64,000 nt of DNA from DATAPD01 sp036265385 (GCA_036265385.1 DATAPD010000048.1:1-64000), one strand, 5' to 3'. Positions 43,627 to 53,665 are shown, counted from the stretch's first letter. Notes: generated from the sequence alone by a model not told the origin. Translations and numbers: made by a program.

Positions 43627-45354
43627 TCAGTGATGTTTCCAGCCTGGTCCGCGCAGGGCATGGCCAGCTTTCACTCCTGTGAGTGCGCCGTGATCGAATT
43701 CAATTTGGCCATTGACCAGCACATAGTCGACGCCTTTTGATAACTTGTTCGGTTCCTGATAGGTCGCTTCATCAATGATGGTCGCGGGATCGAATATCGT
43801 CAGATCGGCGAAAAAGCCGGTTTTGATGAGCCCTCGATCCATGAGGTGAGCGCGCTGTGCTGGCATAGAAGTGATCTTTCGGATTGCCTCTTCCAGTGGC
43901 AGCAACTTTTGATCGCGCACGTAGCGGCCGAGAAAGCGAGGCATCGAGCCGAATGCGCGTGGATGGTTAAAGGGTTCGTAAAGCGGGCCATCCAATGAGG
44001 CCTCGCCGGCATCCAGACCGATGGATGTCCATCGTTGTTTAAGACCGTAGGTCAAGTCCTGCTCGCTTGCCATGAAGTACAACGCACCCGTTTGTGCCTT
44101 ATCGGCGAGGATGAAATCGAACAGAGTATCCAGCTCAGGCTTGTTTTCGGCCTTTGCCATTTCAGAAACCATCTTGCCGTTGTATTTCTTCAGGTCTGGA
44201 TTTACGACACCTGCGATCATTACTCCAGATCCTCCGCCGCAATCAAAGAACAAGTTTTCCCACTCCGGATGATCCGTTGCCATCTCGCTCTTGATGCGTT
44301 CTCTGTTTTTCGGATCGCGGAGCCGCTCCAACAGTTTGTCGGTCCCGCCATCCGCCACCCAGGGAGGTAGGGAAGCCGCTAAAGCGGTGCCACCTGCAAC
44401 ATAAGGATATTGGCTTGCCCGAACGTCCAACCCTTCGTCTCGAGCTTTCTGGATTTTCTCCACAACCTGTGTCATGGAACCCCAGCGCGGTTTGCCGCTT
44501 ACTTTCAGATGGAATATTTCGACTGGCACACCGGCTTCGCGTCCGATGCGAATCGCTTCATCAATGGCTGCCATTTCTGAAGTGCCTTCACTTCGCATGT
44601 GACTGGCGTAAATACCACCGTACTGGGCCGCCACTTTCGCAAGCTCAATCAACTCTTCAGTCTTCGCATAATGACCTGGAGGATAGATCAAAGCAGTCGA
44701 GATGCCGAAAGCTCCATCCTGCATAGCTTGAGCGACCAACTGTTTCATGCGTTCGAGTTCTTCCGGTGTTGGAGTGCGATTGTCATCGCCAATCACCGCC
44801 TCGCGCACTTGGGCAGCCCCCACGTAAGTCCCGATATTGATGGGCGTGCCTTGTTTTTCGAGCCGCTGAAAATAGCCATCCAACGTCGTCCAGTCGATTG
44901 TCAGTTTGTATTGATCGAGAAACGGCTTCAGTGGAGTAATCGTTTTCTCGTTGTGCGGAGCGATGGATGCGCCTTCCCCTGTGATCTCAGTGGTGATGCC
45001 CTGGGCAAGTTTGCTGATACCACGATTGTCGATGAGCAGCGGATACTCTGACTGGCCAAGAGTGTCGATAAATCCCGGCGACACAATACGACCAGTTGCA
45101 TCAATGACCTTTGTTGCTTGAGCTCCTTCAAGTTTGCCAATGGCAACGATGCGATCGCCTTTCACGCCGATATCCGCCGCAAACCACGGCCCGCCGCTAC
45201 CGTCCAGAATGTGACCATTCTTAATGAGAAGGTCGAAGCTTGGGTTGGAGGATTGTCCGGATACACGACTCATCGCGATCACCAGACAAATTGCGACCGC
45301 GAGCGAGGCTAATAAGGTGCCGGATTTAGGCAGCCGGAAGATCAGTTTGCTCAA
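43627..45354 (-). CDS. D-aminoacylase-like amidohydrolase with altered metal site, exported
   Basis: The 575-residue protein has a signal peptide or anchor (SKLIFRLPKSGTLLASLAVAICLV) and then the urease-type amidohydrolase layout: LLIKNGHILDGSG, SPGFIDTLGQSEYPLL, YASHMRSEG, FHLKVSG and a C-terminal GFFADLTIFDP strand. Compared with D-aminoacylases, the HxH after GFID is LGQ and the Cys of the TGNCG loop is absent, while the two later His-containing motifs remain. The TTG at 45354 has AAAGG 7 nt upstream; the TTG at 45411 touches the next gene and gives an odd N-terminus. It is in an operon with a serine hydrolase and a TonB receptor. Confidence 0.8.
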   Translation of the reverse strand: MSKLIFRLPKSGTLLASLAVAICLVIAMSRVSGQSSNPSFDLLIKNGHILDGSGGPWFAADIGVKGDRIVAIGKLEGAQATKVIDATGRIVSPGFIDTLGQSEYPLLIDNRGISKLAQGITTEITGEGASIAPHNEKTITPLKPFLDQYKLTIDWTTLDGYFQRLEKQGTPINIGTYVGAAQVREAVIGDDNRTPTPEELERMKQLVAQAMQDGAFGISTALIYPPGHYAKTEELIELAKVAAQYGGIYASHMRSEGTSEMAAIDEAIRIGREAGVPVEIFHLKVSGKPRWGSMTQVVEKIQKARDEGLDVRASQYPYVAGGTALAASLPPWVADGGTDKLLERLRDPKNRERIKSEMATDHPEWENLFFDCGGGSGVMIAGVVNPDLKKYNGKMVSEMAKAENKPELDTLFDFILADKAQTGALYFMASEQDLTYGLKQRWTSIGLDAGEASLDGPLYEPFNHPRAFGSMPRFLGRYVRDQKLLPLEEAIRKITSMPAQRAHLMDRGLIKTGFFADLTIFDPATIIDEATYQEPNKLSKGVDYVLVNGQIEFDHGALTGVKAGHALRGPGWKHH

Positions 45355-45411
45355 TGGATAGCCTTTCGAATCGATGATCGTGACCGCGCAATTTCCACTA
45401 TTAGCATTCAA

Positions 45412-47418
45412 CTAGTACTTCAAGTTGAAGTTGATCAAGTTCCAGTGCCAAATGAACCAGGTGAATCCCAGGCACGCAAAGGCGATAGCCATATCGTGGA
45501 TTCTTGTCCAAACCCATATGTTTTTATCGCTCCAGCTTCGAAGTGCGTTCCACATGGCGATGAGAGTTGCAAACGCGGCAATCACGCCCACGATCATAAG
45601 GAGCACAATCCATTTATCTAAGCCTTGGTTTAATGCGCCCGGATCATCGAGCTTCGAAACCAGGAGAACCCATCCCAAAACGAAAAGGAGATCGAGGGCG
45701 CAGACTAGCCGAACGAAGAGGCGCATTCGCCTCTGCGAGGCGGTCAACTGTAGAGGACGGTTGTAATGTTTACGAATTCCCCAAGCAACTGGCCACAACA
45801 CTAAGGTCAAGATCATGACCGCCAGGCATGCGATTATGACAGCCAGATTGAGATTCTTACCGTCCAAGAAGCTAGGCCGTTGAAAGATGAAAAATGGCCA
45901 ATCGATCGATAACACCAACTTGCCATCGGAATCAGGCTTGAAAGCCGCATGCCACTGCCCATTCGTTTCCCGATACAGCAGCGGCGCAATTTCTTCGTAC
46001 CTTTTAGGCTCTCCGTTCGGATCTTTCAGCAGATCAATTGTTATCGTGCCGTCGGAATTGGGCGAAACCTTGAGCTGACCCACCAAGTTCAGCGCCTTCA
46101 GAAACGACGTTTCAAACCTTCTGCTGGGAATGTAGTAACCAGCGACGCGATTTGCATCCGCTTTTGCATCTGCCACCTTCTCGCCGGCAGGCGGAGTGAA
46201 TGGAAAATATCGATCCAAGAATTGCTGGAAAATGTCGACATTTCCATCTCCCTTTCCGGCGCTGTTCACCGAAATGAAGAAGCCAACATTCTGGTCCAAG
46301 ATCAAGTGCAGATAGCTATGGAAGTACTCGGTGTCGCCACCGTGTCCGATGATCCGGTGACCATTCTTGGACTCTTCATAAAATCCCAATGCCATTGCAT
46401 CGAGTCGTTGATCGTAGCCCCATTGGCGCGCATGCATGAGTTTCGCGGTTTCGGGTTTCAAGATTTGCACGTCACCGAATTTCCCATCCTGCAGATGGGC
46501 CATCATGAAATTGCACATATCCAAACTGCTGGTGGAAACACTTCCAGCAGGGAAGGCTTGTACAAACTCGAAGGATTTGGCCGGCACAGAAGCCTTCACG
46601 TATCCCTTGGACATGAGCGGCTCGAGATCGTTCGGGAGCGGTTGCACAAATGTCGTATGGTGCATGCCGAGTGGATTCAGGATGTTGTCCGCCGCATATT
46701 GCTCGAAAGGCTTTCCAGAAACGCGCTGCACGATGTAACCGGCCAGCGTCGTGGCGTAATTAGAGTATGCAGGTACTGTGCCAGGCGCATAAATGCGCGC
46801 CGGCGTGTGCTTCTTGACGTATTCGTCGAGCGGACGCATGTCTGCTGCGCCGGGAACGAATAAGTCTTTAGCCGTTTCTTCGAAGCCCGGTGTATGCGTC
46901 ATGATGTTGCGTAAGGTGATTGGCTTTCCAAACGCCGGAGGGATCTTGAAATCGATGTAGTCATTCACGTCCCGATCAAGATCGAGCTTGCCTTGCTCCA
47001 CCAACTGCATCACTGAAGTCCACGTGAATAACTTCGAAATGGAGCCGGGACGAAACAGTGTGTCCGAGGAAGAAACCGGCTTCCTCTTTTCAATATCAGC
47101 AAAACCGTATCCCTTCGCGAAAAGAACTTTCCCATCCTTGACTACGGAAATCACGGCACCAGCGATGTCTTCTTTCTGCAACGCCGATGGAACAAGTCCG
47201 TCCAGGAAAGCTCCCAGATCTTCATTGGTCAATTCGTGTGTTGAAGGAGGAGTGACATTCGACGCTGTCAGTTGCGTCTCCGGGACCATCTCCTTCGGAG
47301 TTTTCGGTTTCTGCGTCACGCCGAACGGCGACAGTGCAACAGCGACGAACGTCAAAGCGAATCCGCGAAAAACGTATTTTGTGCTCATTCGCCGCTGAGC
47401 GGCAGGGATGAATGCCAT
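45412..47418 (-). CDS. Beta-lactamase-fold serine hydrolase with C-terminal membrane domain
   Basis: The 668-residue protein has an N-terminal export signal and then a class C beta-lactamase/penicillin-binding-like domain (about 70-400). Motifs are SxxK in GSISKLFTW, YxN in PAYSNYATT and HGGDTEYF in the place of KTG. A middle beta domain resembles those of Pab87-type D-aminopeptidases. Four hydrophobic helices at the C-terminus (about 540-665) anchor it in the membrane. Such enzymes hydrolyse D-amino-acid peptides or esters rather than antibiotics. The ATG at 47418 has a GGAGGAGAG ribosome-binding site. The gene lies between the TonB receptor and the amidohydrolase and probably supplies the latter with substrate (inference). 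Confidence 0.85.
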   Translation of the reverse strand: MAFIPAAQRRMSTKYVFRGFALTFVAVALSPFGVTQKPKTPKEMVPETQLTASNVTPPSTHELTNEDLGAFLDGLVPSALQKEDIAGAVISVVKDGKVLFAKGYGFADIEKRKPVSSSDTLFRPGSISKLFTWTSVMQLVEQGKLDLDRDVNDYIDFKIPPAFGKPITLRNIMTHTPGFEETAKDLFVPGAADMRPLDEYVKKHTPARIYAPGTVPAYSNYATTLAGYIVQRVSGKPFEQYAADNILNPLGMHHTTFVQPLPNDLEPLMSKGYVKASVPAKSFEFVQAFPAGSVSTSSLDMCNFMMAHLQDGKFGDVQILKPETAKLMHARQWGYDQRLDAMALGFYEESKNGHRIIGHGGDTEYFHSYLHLILDQNVGFFISVNSAGKGDGNVDIFQQFLDRYFPFTPPAGEKVADAKADANRVAGYYIPSRRFETSFLKALNLVGQLKVSPNSDGTITIDLLKDPNGEPKRYEEIAPLLYRETNGQWHAAFKPDSDGKLVLSIDWPFFIFQRPSFLDGKNLNLAVIIACLAVMILTLVLWPVAWGIRKHYNRPLQLTASQRRMRLFVRLVCALDLLFVLGWVLLVSKLDDPGALNQGLDKWIVLLMIVGVIAAFATLIAMWNALRSWSDKNIWVWTRIHDMAIAFACLGFTWFIWHWNLINFNLKY

Positions 47419-47440
47419 GGGTCTCTCCTCCATAGTCTCG

Positions 47441-50400
47441 TCAGAAACTCATTTTCAGGGCGAATTGGATGACACGCGGATTCGCAACCGTGCTCGTGAT
47501 AAGTCCAAAACTGCCGACGTCAGATATGTAATTATCGGGGTCGGCGAAGATCGGGTGATTGAATGCGTTGAAAAATTCTGTGCGAAATTCCACGTTCGCG
47601 CGTTCGCCAACAGGGAAAAGCTTCACAATCGATAAATCAGTATTTGCCTGGCTAGGCCCGTGCAAGATGCCCATACGGCTGTTGCCAAAAGCTGTTGCGA
47701 TCGCGGGGCAAGAGCCGTCAGGGTTGGGATCAGCGCAGGTTCCGGGCGGCTCAGGATCTCCGATGATTGGATAAGGCGCAATGCAATCCTGATTAATCCA
47801 GTTATTGAGTCGTTGGTTCATCGAACCGCTGGTGCTGAGGTTGCACCCCGGTACGACCTGTGCGAAGTCCGTGGAAATTCCAAATGCATTGGTACCTGTG
47901 TTGTTCAACAAGGGGAGCAGATGCCCCGATTGAATCGTCACGACGCCAGACAGCGTCCAGTTTCCGAGCAGTTGGCCGATTAACGACCGCTTATCTTTCG
48001 GGCCAGGAAGTTCATACACGGCATTGAATACGAATCGGTGGGGCCGAACGAAAAGATCCGGACCATAATTCGAGCGACGATCGTTGTTGTCGCCAACGAT
48101 CTGCCCTCCGTTAGTGCCAGTCGTACTGCCATACACATTTGCGAGATCGCGCGAGAACGTATAGGACGCCAAAAACTGCAATCCGTGACTGAATCGCTTC
48201 GTTAATGTCGCCTGCAAAGAGTTGTACCAAGCGAATCCAGTCGATTCGATATTCATCATGTTGCTCGCGGAGAAACCTTCAAACGGAACTCGCTGCTGTA
48301 CGTTCGCTACCGTAGTTGTTGTTTCACCTCGAATTGGACTTGCGGCAGTCGCCAGCGGCGCTTGATTGATCGTGTGCCAGACGAGCATGTGCGTTCCTCG
48401 CATACCGGCATAGCCGACCTCCAGTACGAAATCCTTGGCCAGTTGAGCTTGCAAGTTCAGGCTGTATCGTTGAAAAACAGGTGGACGAAGGTTCTGGTCA
48501 ATGATTTGTGGTGAAAGCACCGTGCTTGGGCTGTAGGGGAGGAACTGCGGGAAGGGGCCCGGGTCCGGTGGAAAAGGATTGGAAATATCATTCGCCACCA
48601 CCGGAGAGACGAGGCGAATTAATCCGAATGGCTGGTTTGCTAGCTGCTGAAGATATGGTTGTCCTGTCGCTCGTTGATGGTAGACGCCGTATCCTCCGCG
48701 GAGAACAAACCGCTTAGTCCAAGGCAGACTCCAGGCAAAGCCAATACGTGGATTCAAAGTGCTCTGCCCCACCCCCTTGATGCCCATGTTGTTCCCGCTG
48801 CTGACGACGCCATCGGGCAAGCTTCCAGGGAAATTGTTTGAAACTACGATTCCATTCAGGCTGCCCGTATCCGGCGGATTTCTATCGATCAGCGACGGGT
48901 CCATGCTGGCATTGCGTCCATTGAGCTCTCCGAAATCCCCAAGCCGCTCGTACCGAAAACCGAGATTCAACGTGAGACTGGGTGTCACCTTGATATCGTC
49001 CTGGGCGTAGAGGCTCCCGTCCCAAACACGCCAGTTGCGCTGGGTGATGCCCGCCAGATCTTGCGTGATAAATGGATTGAAAGGCGCTTGGCCGAGGAGT
49101 AAGCCGGGATAATTGAGAAAGATCGCATAACCCGCAAACAAGAATTTCGACATATTGATCTGGCTACGGGTCAAGCTGCCGCCGAAACGGAGTGAGTGTC
49201 GTCCGCGAGTCCACGAGAGCGTGTCCTGGATCACATAGGTGTTTTGTGCCAGGACTACAGTCTGACCATCGCCGCCGATATTGAACCCGCCCGCGATGAT
49301 GAAGACTGGCCGCGCATCATCGAACGGCGGAACTGTGCTGCCGATTCCAGAGAAACTGATCGGGAAGGTCTGGTCGGTTCCCGCCAAAGTGCGATGGAAA
49401 CCAATCTCAGCTTGATTCACAAGATGCCCGTTGAACACATAATTGTGTGCCAATGAAAAGTTCCGGAAGTTCTGTGGATTTTTTGACGGAGACCCTGGCA
49501 CACTTCCGGCCCCTGCGACACGCGCCGATGGCAGCGTGAAGTTGGCTTCACTGTTGGAAAAGAAAAAGCGCCCTTGGAAAGTGCTCTTTTCACTCTGTAA
49601 AACATCCACGTTGGTGACGAACTGGTCTTCGTTGTATCGGCACGGAGCGCTGAAGGTCGAGAAACCTTCCGGCAGTCCAGTCGCCGGATCAGTGATTACC
49701 TGCTGCGGATTCGGTATCAGGAATCCACCGTTCGGCCCCGGAGCGTTGAATAGAGCGAGTCCCTGCGGGCTAATGTTCGAAGCATTAACTGGCCGACCTA
49801 ACGCATCCATGCCCAAAAACGCAGTGTCCGGACCAATCGCGGCTGCCAGGCCTTCAGGCGAGCGATCGTCTGTCAAAAGAGGTAAGATCACACTGCTTGA
49901 GCAGTTCTCATCGAGTCCATTCTGCTGCCGGGTCCCCTGATACGAAGTGAAGAAGAGCAATTTGTTCTTGATGATTGGACCACCGGCCGTGAAGCCGAAT
50001 TGATTCTGTCGGAGAATTGCGCGTGGCTCTCCAGTTTGCTTCCGGAAATAATCATTCGCGTTCAACGCTTCGTTGCGGAAATATTCCCACACGTTCCCAT
50101 GCCAACTGCTCGACCCAGACTTGGTGAGGACGTTCACGTTTGCGCCGGCATTCCGCCCGAACGAGGCGTCGTACTGACTGGTCTGCACCTTGAATTCCTG
50201 GATGCTATCCGGATTCGGTGTTCCTACCCCTCCACTGAAGTGACCACTCCCCTGCAAGTCGTTAATCTCGACTCCATTCATCTGGAAGTTGTTATCGCTA
50301 GCGCTGCTTCCATTCGTAACGAGATTGCTGTCAACACCACCCCTGCCGATCTCTCCTGCGTTAAATACCTCGGCTGAAACACCGGGCGAGAGTCCCAATA

Positions 50401-50902
50401 TTTGCGTGTAGTTGCGCGTGACCAATGGGAGGCTGTTTACACTCTTCTCATCGATTACATTCCCAAGAGCACTCTCCTGGGTTTTCAAGAGTTCAGAGGT
50501 TGCGCTTACCTCTACCGTTTCGACTTGAGAGCCAACCGCGAGTTGCGCGGGCAAGATTGTGGTCTCCGTGATGTGGACAGGGACGCCTTCAGTTGCGTAC
50601 GTCCGGAATCCAGTCTTGCTTACTTCGACGCGGTAAGTGCCGGGCCTTAGCAGCGAGAATAGATATGTCCCTGTCGAAGATGAGACAGCAGAGCGAGTTT
50701 CGCCAGTCGTGGTATCCGTCGCTTTGACAGTGGCGCCCAAAACCACGGCGCCATTGGGATCGGTGATGGTACCCGAAATCGCGCCCGTGCCGGCGGTCTG
50801 CGACTTACCCGGGACAGACAGGAGACCGAAGACAATAAGGATCAGCAAAAAACACTGCCTATGCTGTCTCTCCAATTTGGTCGCTATGGATTTGTTGGTC
50901 AT
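47441..50902 (-). CDS. Oar-like TonB-dependent outer membrane receptor
   Basis: The 1153-residue protein has a signal peptide (LLILIVFGLLSVPGKSQ). A carboxypeptidase-regulatory-like domain follows (about 38-115: GAISGTITDPNGAVVLGATV, TGTYLFSLLRPGTYRVEV), then a plug (QTSQYDASFGRNAGANVNVLTKSG) and a beta-barrel ending VIQFALKMSF with the terminal Phe needed for barrel insertion. This is the family greatly expanded in Acidobacteriota. It imports or binds large substrates using TonB energy. The ATG at 50902 has GGAGGA upstream. An RpiR regulator lies directly upstream and hydrolases downstream, all on one strand, so the substrate is likely a sugar- or D-amino-acid-containing polymer fragment. 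Confidence 0.93.
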   Translation of the reverse strand: MTNKSIATKLERQHRQCFLLILIVFGLLSVPGKSQTAGTGAISGTITDPNGAVVLGATVKATDTTTGETRSAVSSSTGTYLFSLLRPGTYRVEVSKTGFRTYATEGVPVHITETTILPAQLAVGSQVETVEVSATSELLKTQESALGNVIDEKSVNSLPLVTRNYTQILGLSPGVSAEVFNAGEIGRGGVDSNLVTNGSSASDNNFQMNGVEINDLQGSGHFSGGVGTPNPDSIQEFKVQTSQYDASFGRNAGANVNVLTKSGSSSWHGNVWEYFRNEALNANDYFRKQTGEPRAILRQNQFGFTAGGPIIKNKLLFFTSYQGTRQQNGLDENCSSSVILPLLTDDRSPEGLAAAIGPDTAFLGMDALGRPVNASNISPQGLALFNAPGPNGGFLIPNPQQVITDPATGLPEGFSTFSAPCRYNEDQFVTNVDVLQSEKSTFQGRFFFSNSEANFTLPSARVAGAGSVPGSPSKNPQNFRNFSLAHNYVFNGHLVNQAEIGFHRTLAGTDQTFPISFSGIGSTVPPFDDARPVFIIAGGFNIGGDGQTVVLAQNTYVIQDTLSWTRGRHSLRFGGSLTRSQINMSKFLFAGYAIFLNYPGLLLGQAPFNPFITQDLAGITQRNWRVWDGSLYAQDDIKVTPSLTLNLGFRYERLGDFGELNGRNASMDPSLIDRNPPDTGSLNGIVVSNNFPGSLPDGVVSSGNNMGIKGVGQSTLNPRIGFAWSLPWTKRFVLRGGYGVYHQRATGQPYLQQLANQPFGLIRLVSPVVANDISNPFPPDPGPFPQFLPYSPSTVLSPQIIDQNLRPPVFQRYSLNLQAQLAKDFVLEVGYAGMRGTHMLVWHTINQAPLATAASPIRGETTTTVANVQQRVPFEGFSASNMMNIESTGFAWYNSLQATLTKRFSHGLQFLASYTFSRDLANVYGSTTGTNGGQIVGDNNDRRSNYGPDLFVRPHRFVFNAVYELPGPKDKRSLIGQLLGNWTLSGVVTIQSGHLLPLLNNTGTNAFGISTDFAQVVPGCNLSTSGSMNQRLNNWINQDCIAPYPIIGDPEPPGTCADPNPDGSCPAIATAFGNSRMGILHGPSQANTDLSIVKLFPVGERANVEFRTEFFNAFNHPIFADPDNYISDVGSFGLITSTVANPRVIQFALKMSF

Positions 50903-50960
50903 ACGATCCTCCTCGACTCTTTCGATCTCGGTTCTGAACGCGACTGACAGTCCTCGAATT

Positions 50961-51887
50961 TCACTCTGACCCAATTACTCCTTCAATCGCGCTGAACCAA
51001 CGAGGCCCACCGCGATCTTCTTCTTCGCTTTGCTTCAGCATCTCCAGCGATCGTGCTGTTTGGGTATGGGCGCAGGCCACTAAAATCGCGCCTAGCAGCG
51101 ATATGGGTGCGACGTAGGAACCACCGAAGGACGGACTCGCGACCGACGCAACACAGTAGCTGTCGCAAGTCCGCGCGATAGCAGTCTGCTCGCCGTCTGT
51201 AATTCCAACCGTTGGCACTCCTTGTTTTTTGGCTCGTAGCGCAGCTTCAACGGTTTCGCGCAGACAGCGCCCGAAACTGATTGCGATCAGGAGGTCTTTG
51301 TTGTTGAGTGTGCGGATCCGCCGTTGCAGATTCCCGGCGCTGCCGACCGGCGCTTCGGCAGCCAGTCCCAGCGCCGTAAGACCATAGGCAAGATGCCAAC
51401 TTAGTGTTGCTGCCAGATCGATTCCGACAACAAGGATCCGTCTTGCATGATTGATCTGATGAGCGATGGCAACGATGTTTTCAGTGTTGAGATTGGCATA
51501 AAGATCATGGACATTCCGCATGTCCATCTCAACGCTGTGCTGAATTCGATTTGGAAGACTCCGCTTTTCGCGCGAAGCAGCTTTCAAAACTGTGTATGGA
51601 GTGATCCGAGTCAGGAAATGGGACCGCAGGTCCGCCGCAAATTCCGCGAACTTGCGGTAACCGAGCGCCTGGATCGTCCGGACAATCGTGGCTGCGTCGA
51701 CTTCGTAGCGTTTGGCGAGTTCACGCGACGACAGAAAAAAGGTATCGTCGGGATTTTCCAGGATCGCGCGGATCAACTTTTTGCGGCTGGCATTCAGATG
51801 TGCAGCCGCGTCTTGAAAGCGCGCCTCGAGAGGCGTGCTCCCCGATCGACTTTCGCCGGAACCGTTCTGGGCCTCGTTCATCGACAT
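50961..51887 (-). CDS. MurR/RpiR-family transcriptional regulator (HTH plus SIS)
   Basis: The 308-residue protein has the HTH_6 domain at about 25-100 (ASRKKLIRAILENPDDTFFLSSRELAKRYEVDAATIVR) and a SIS sugar-phosphate-binding domain at about 130-280 (ILVVGIDLAATLS, DLLIAISFGRCLRETVEAA, GVPTVGITD). Family members sense phosphosugars, including MurNAc-6-phosphate. In the SIS domain the usual SGxS loop reads SFGRC. It is 58 bp upstream of the TonB receptor gene on the same strand, and a 24-bp inverted repeat sits in its own upstream region. It is the likely controller of the downstream three genes. Confidence 0.88.
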   Translation of the reverse strand: MSMNEAQNGSGESRSGSTPLEARFQDAAAHLNASRKKLIRAILENPDDTFFLSSRELAKRYEVDAATIVRTIQALGYRKFAEFAADLRSHFLTRITPYTVLKAASREKRSLPNRIQHSVEMDMRNVHDLYANLNTENIVAIAHQINHARRILVVGIDLAATLSWHLAYGLTALGLAAEAPVGSAGNLQRRIRTLNNKDLLIAISFGRCLRETVEAALRAKKQGVPTVGITDGEQTAIARTCDSYCVASVASPSFGGSYVAPISLLGAILVACAHTQTARSLEMLKQSEEEDRGGPRWFSAIEGVIGSE

Positions 51888-51963
51888 TCGCTGTCAGGGG
51901 ACACTTCGAATGCGAGGGCAAGGTACAACTAGCGTTGCACGCTGTCAAGAATATTCACTAGTT

Positions 51964-51987
51964 ATTGCATCAGCCGCCTGATGCAAT
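51964..51987. promoter_or_regulatory. 24-bp inverted repeat, candidate RpiR operator
   Basis: Perfect 10-bp arms ATTGCATCAG (51964-51973) and CTGATGCAAT (51978-51987) flank CCGC in the divergent region between the RpiR regulator gene and the beta-helix gene. No T-run follows, so a terminator is unlikely. It lies 77 bp upstream of the regulator start and 92 bp upstream of the beta-helix start and could serve both. Confidence 0.6.
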
Positions 51988-52078
51988 TCCGCCGGTACCG
52001 AGTAGTTGATTTTTCACTCGTTCGGGAAAGTCTCAGAACTCACATTCCTCCGCCGAGCGTTTGTCGTACATTTGAGGA

Positions 52079-53597
52079 ATGTTTCATAGACTTCTGTTCA
52101 CGTGGGCATGTCTCCTTGTGTCTCTTGCAACCCTGTCGTCGAGCTATCAAAACTCAGCCGATCTGTACGTCTCACCAGCAGGCAAAGACTCGAATTCCGG
52201 AACAGCCGGCCAACCAGTCAAAACTATTCAGCGTGCCGCCGATCTCGCCAAGCCTGGATCCACGATCCATGTCGCCGATGGAATCTACTGCGAAGAAGTG
52301 AAAGTGAGGAGGGGAGGAAATCAGCAAGCAGGATTTGTCACATTTGAAAGTCAACTGATTCATCGGGCCATTCTTGACGGGGCGTGCCTCAACGTCATTC
52401 CAGAGCACAACGCGATGTTTGAACTCGCGGACGTCAGTTTCGTGCGAGTGAAAGGTTTCGAAATGCGCAACCTGCGCACGAGCGATCCGGAGAGTGTTCC
52501 TTGGGGCATACGAGTCGTGGGTTCTGGCTCGCATATCGAGCTTCTTTCAAAATGACGTGCACCACATCGAACAGAATTTCAAAGTGGCGAAGGGACAGAA
52601 TGCCAACGGGTTTGGAATTGGGGTGTACGGGACAAGCGCCGAAACGCCAATCAGCGACTTAGTGATCGATGGCAATCAGGTTCATCATCTGAAGACAGGG
52701 AATAGCGAATCTCTCGTCGTGAATGGGAATGTCAGCGGTTTCCGGATCACGAAGAACATCGTGCACGACAACAGCAACATCGGCATTGATGTCATCGGGT
52801 TTGAGCACACCGCGCCGGACCCCGCTGTGGACCGCGCCAGAGATGGTGTAGTCAGCGAGAATACGGTTTATGACATCACATCGCGAGGATATCTGGGAGA
52901 TGCGCCCAATTCCGATGGAATCTATGTCGATGGTGGAACCCGCATCCTGATTGAGCGAAACATTGTTCACGATGTGGATTACGGAATCGAAATGGCAAGT
53001 GAGCATCGTGATGGCGATACCAGCCACGTTATTGCTCGCAACAATCTGGTCTATTCATGCCACGCATCGGGATTTTCCATTGGAGGATATGACCTGAAAA
53101 GAGGCCGCACCGAGGATGTGATGATCGTGAATAACACGATCTACAAGAATGATACTGCCAGGACCGGTGGCGGCGAGTTTCTGATGCAGTTCTATATGAG
53201 CAGGAATGTTTTCAAAAATAACATCGTTGTCGTCGGGGAACACGGAAAACTCATGATGAGCCGATCCGGGCCAAGTGGCGGAGTGCCGACCGTGAGCATA
53301 GACCACAATGTTTATTTGTTTGAAAAGGGCGAAGCCCTCATCGGCAGTTTCGATGCGAAAGATTTTTCGAATCTCGGCGAGTACCTCAAGAACACTGGAA
53401 ATGATGCGAATTCTGTATTTGCGGACCCAGAATTCGTCGATCCGCGTTCAGGAGATTTCCATTTGAAAGCGAATTCGCCCGCAGAGAATCGAGGCAAAAA
53501 TCTCGGAACTGACTTCGTGGGAAGCGTCGATCTCGACGGCCGTCCACGAGTGAAGGCCGGACGAATCGATGCCGGTTGCTATCAAACTCCGAATTAG
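52079..53597 (+). pseudogene. Secreted right-handed beta-helix protein (DUF1565-like) split by a one-base frameshift
   Basis: The first part (from the ATG at 52079) has a signal peptide (MFHRLLFTWACLLVSLATLSSS) and the DUF1565-type start LYVSPAGKDSNSGT. It continues in frame to HIELLSK and stops at 52555. The next frame carries on without loss of homology from NDVHHIEQNFK to the end at 53597, a parallel beta-helix with many N-x-I/V-x-x-N turns. Removing one A from the AAAA run at 52549-52552 restores a single ~506-residue protein. The whole would be an exported polysaccharide-binding or lyase-type protein. The shift is a mutation, a sequencing error or slippage; sequence alone cannot decide. 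Confidence 0.85.
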
Positions 53598-53665
53598 GCA
53601 AACTCACCCGTTTCTTCCGAATCGCCCCGGTGCGCGGAAAGCGATGAACGCGGTACGATGGCCTT

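Noticed and set aside
45949..46863. 304-codon plus-strand frame
   Set aside because: It is entirely antisense to the well-supported serine hydrolase gene.
45412..47418. Antibiotic-resistance beta-lactamase
   Set aside because: The C-terminal membrane helices, middle beta domain and HGG motif fit peptidase/esterase relatives of class C enzymes, not a resistance enzyme.
51964..51987. Terminator reading of the 24-bp inverted repeat
   Set aside because: No T-run, and it lies between divergent starts rather than after a gene.
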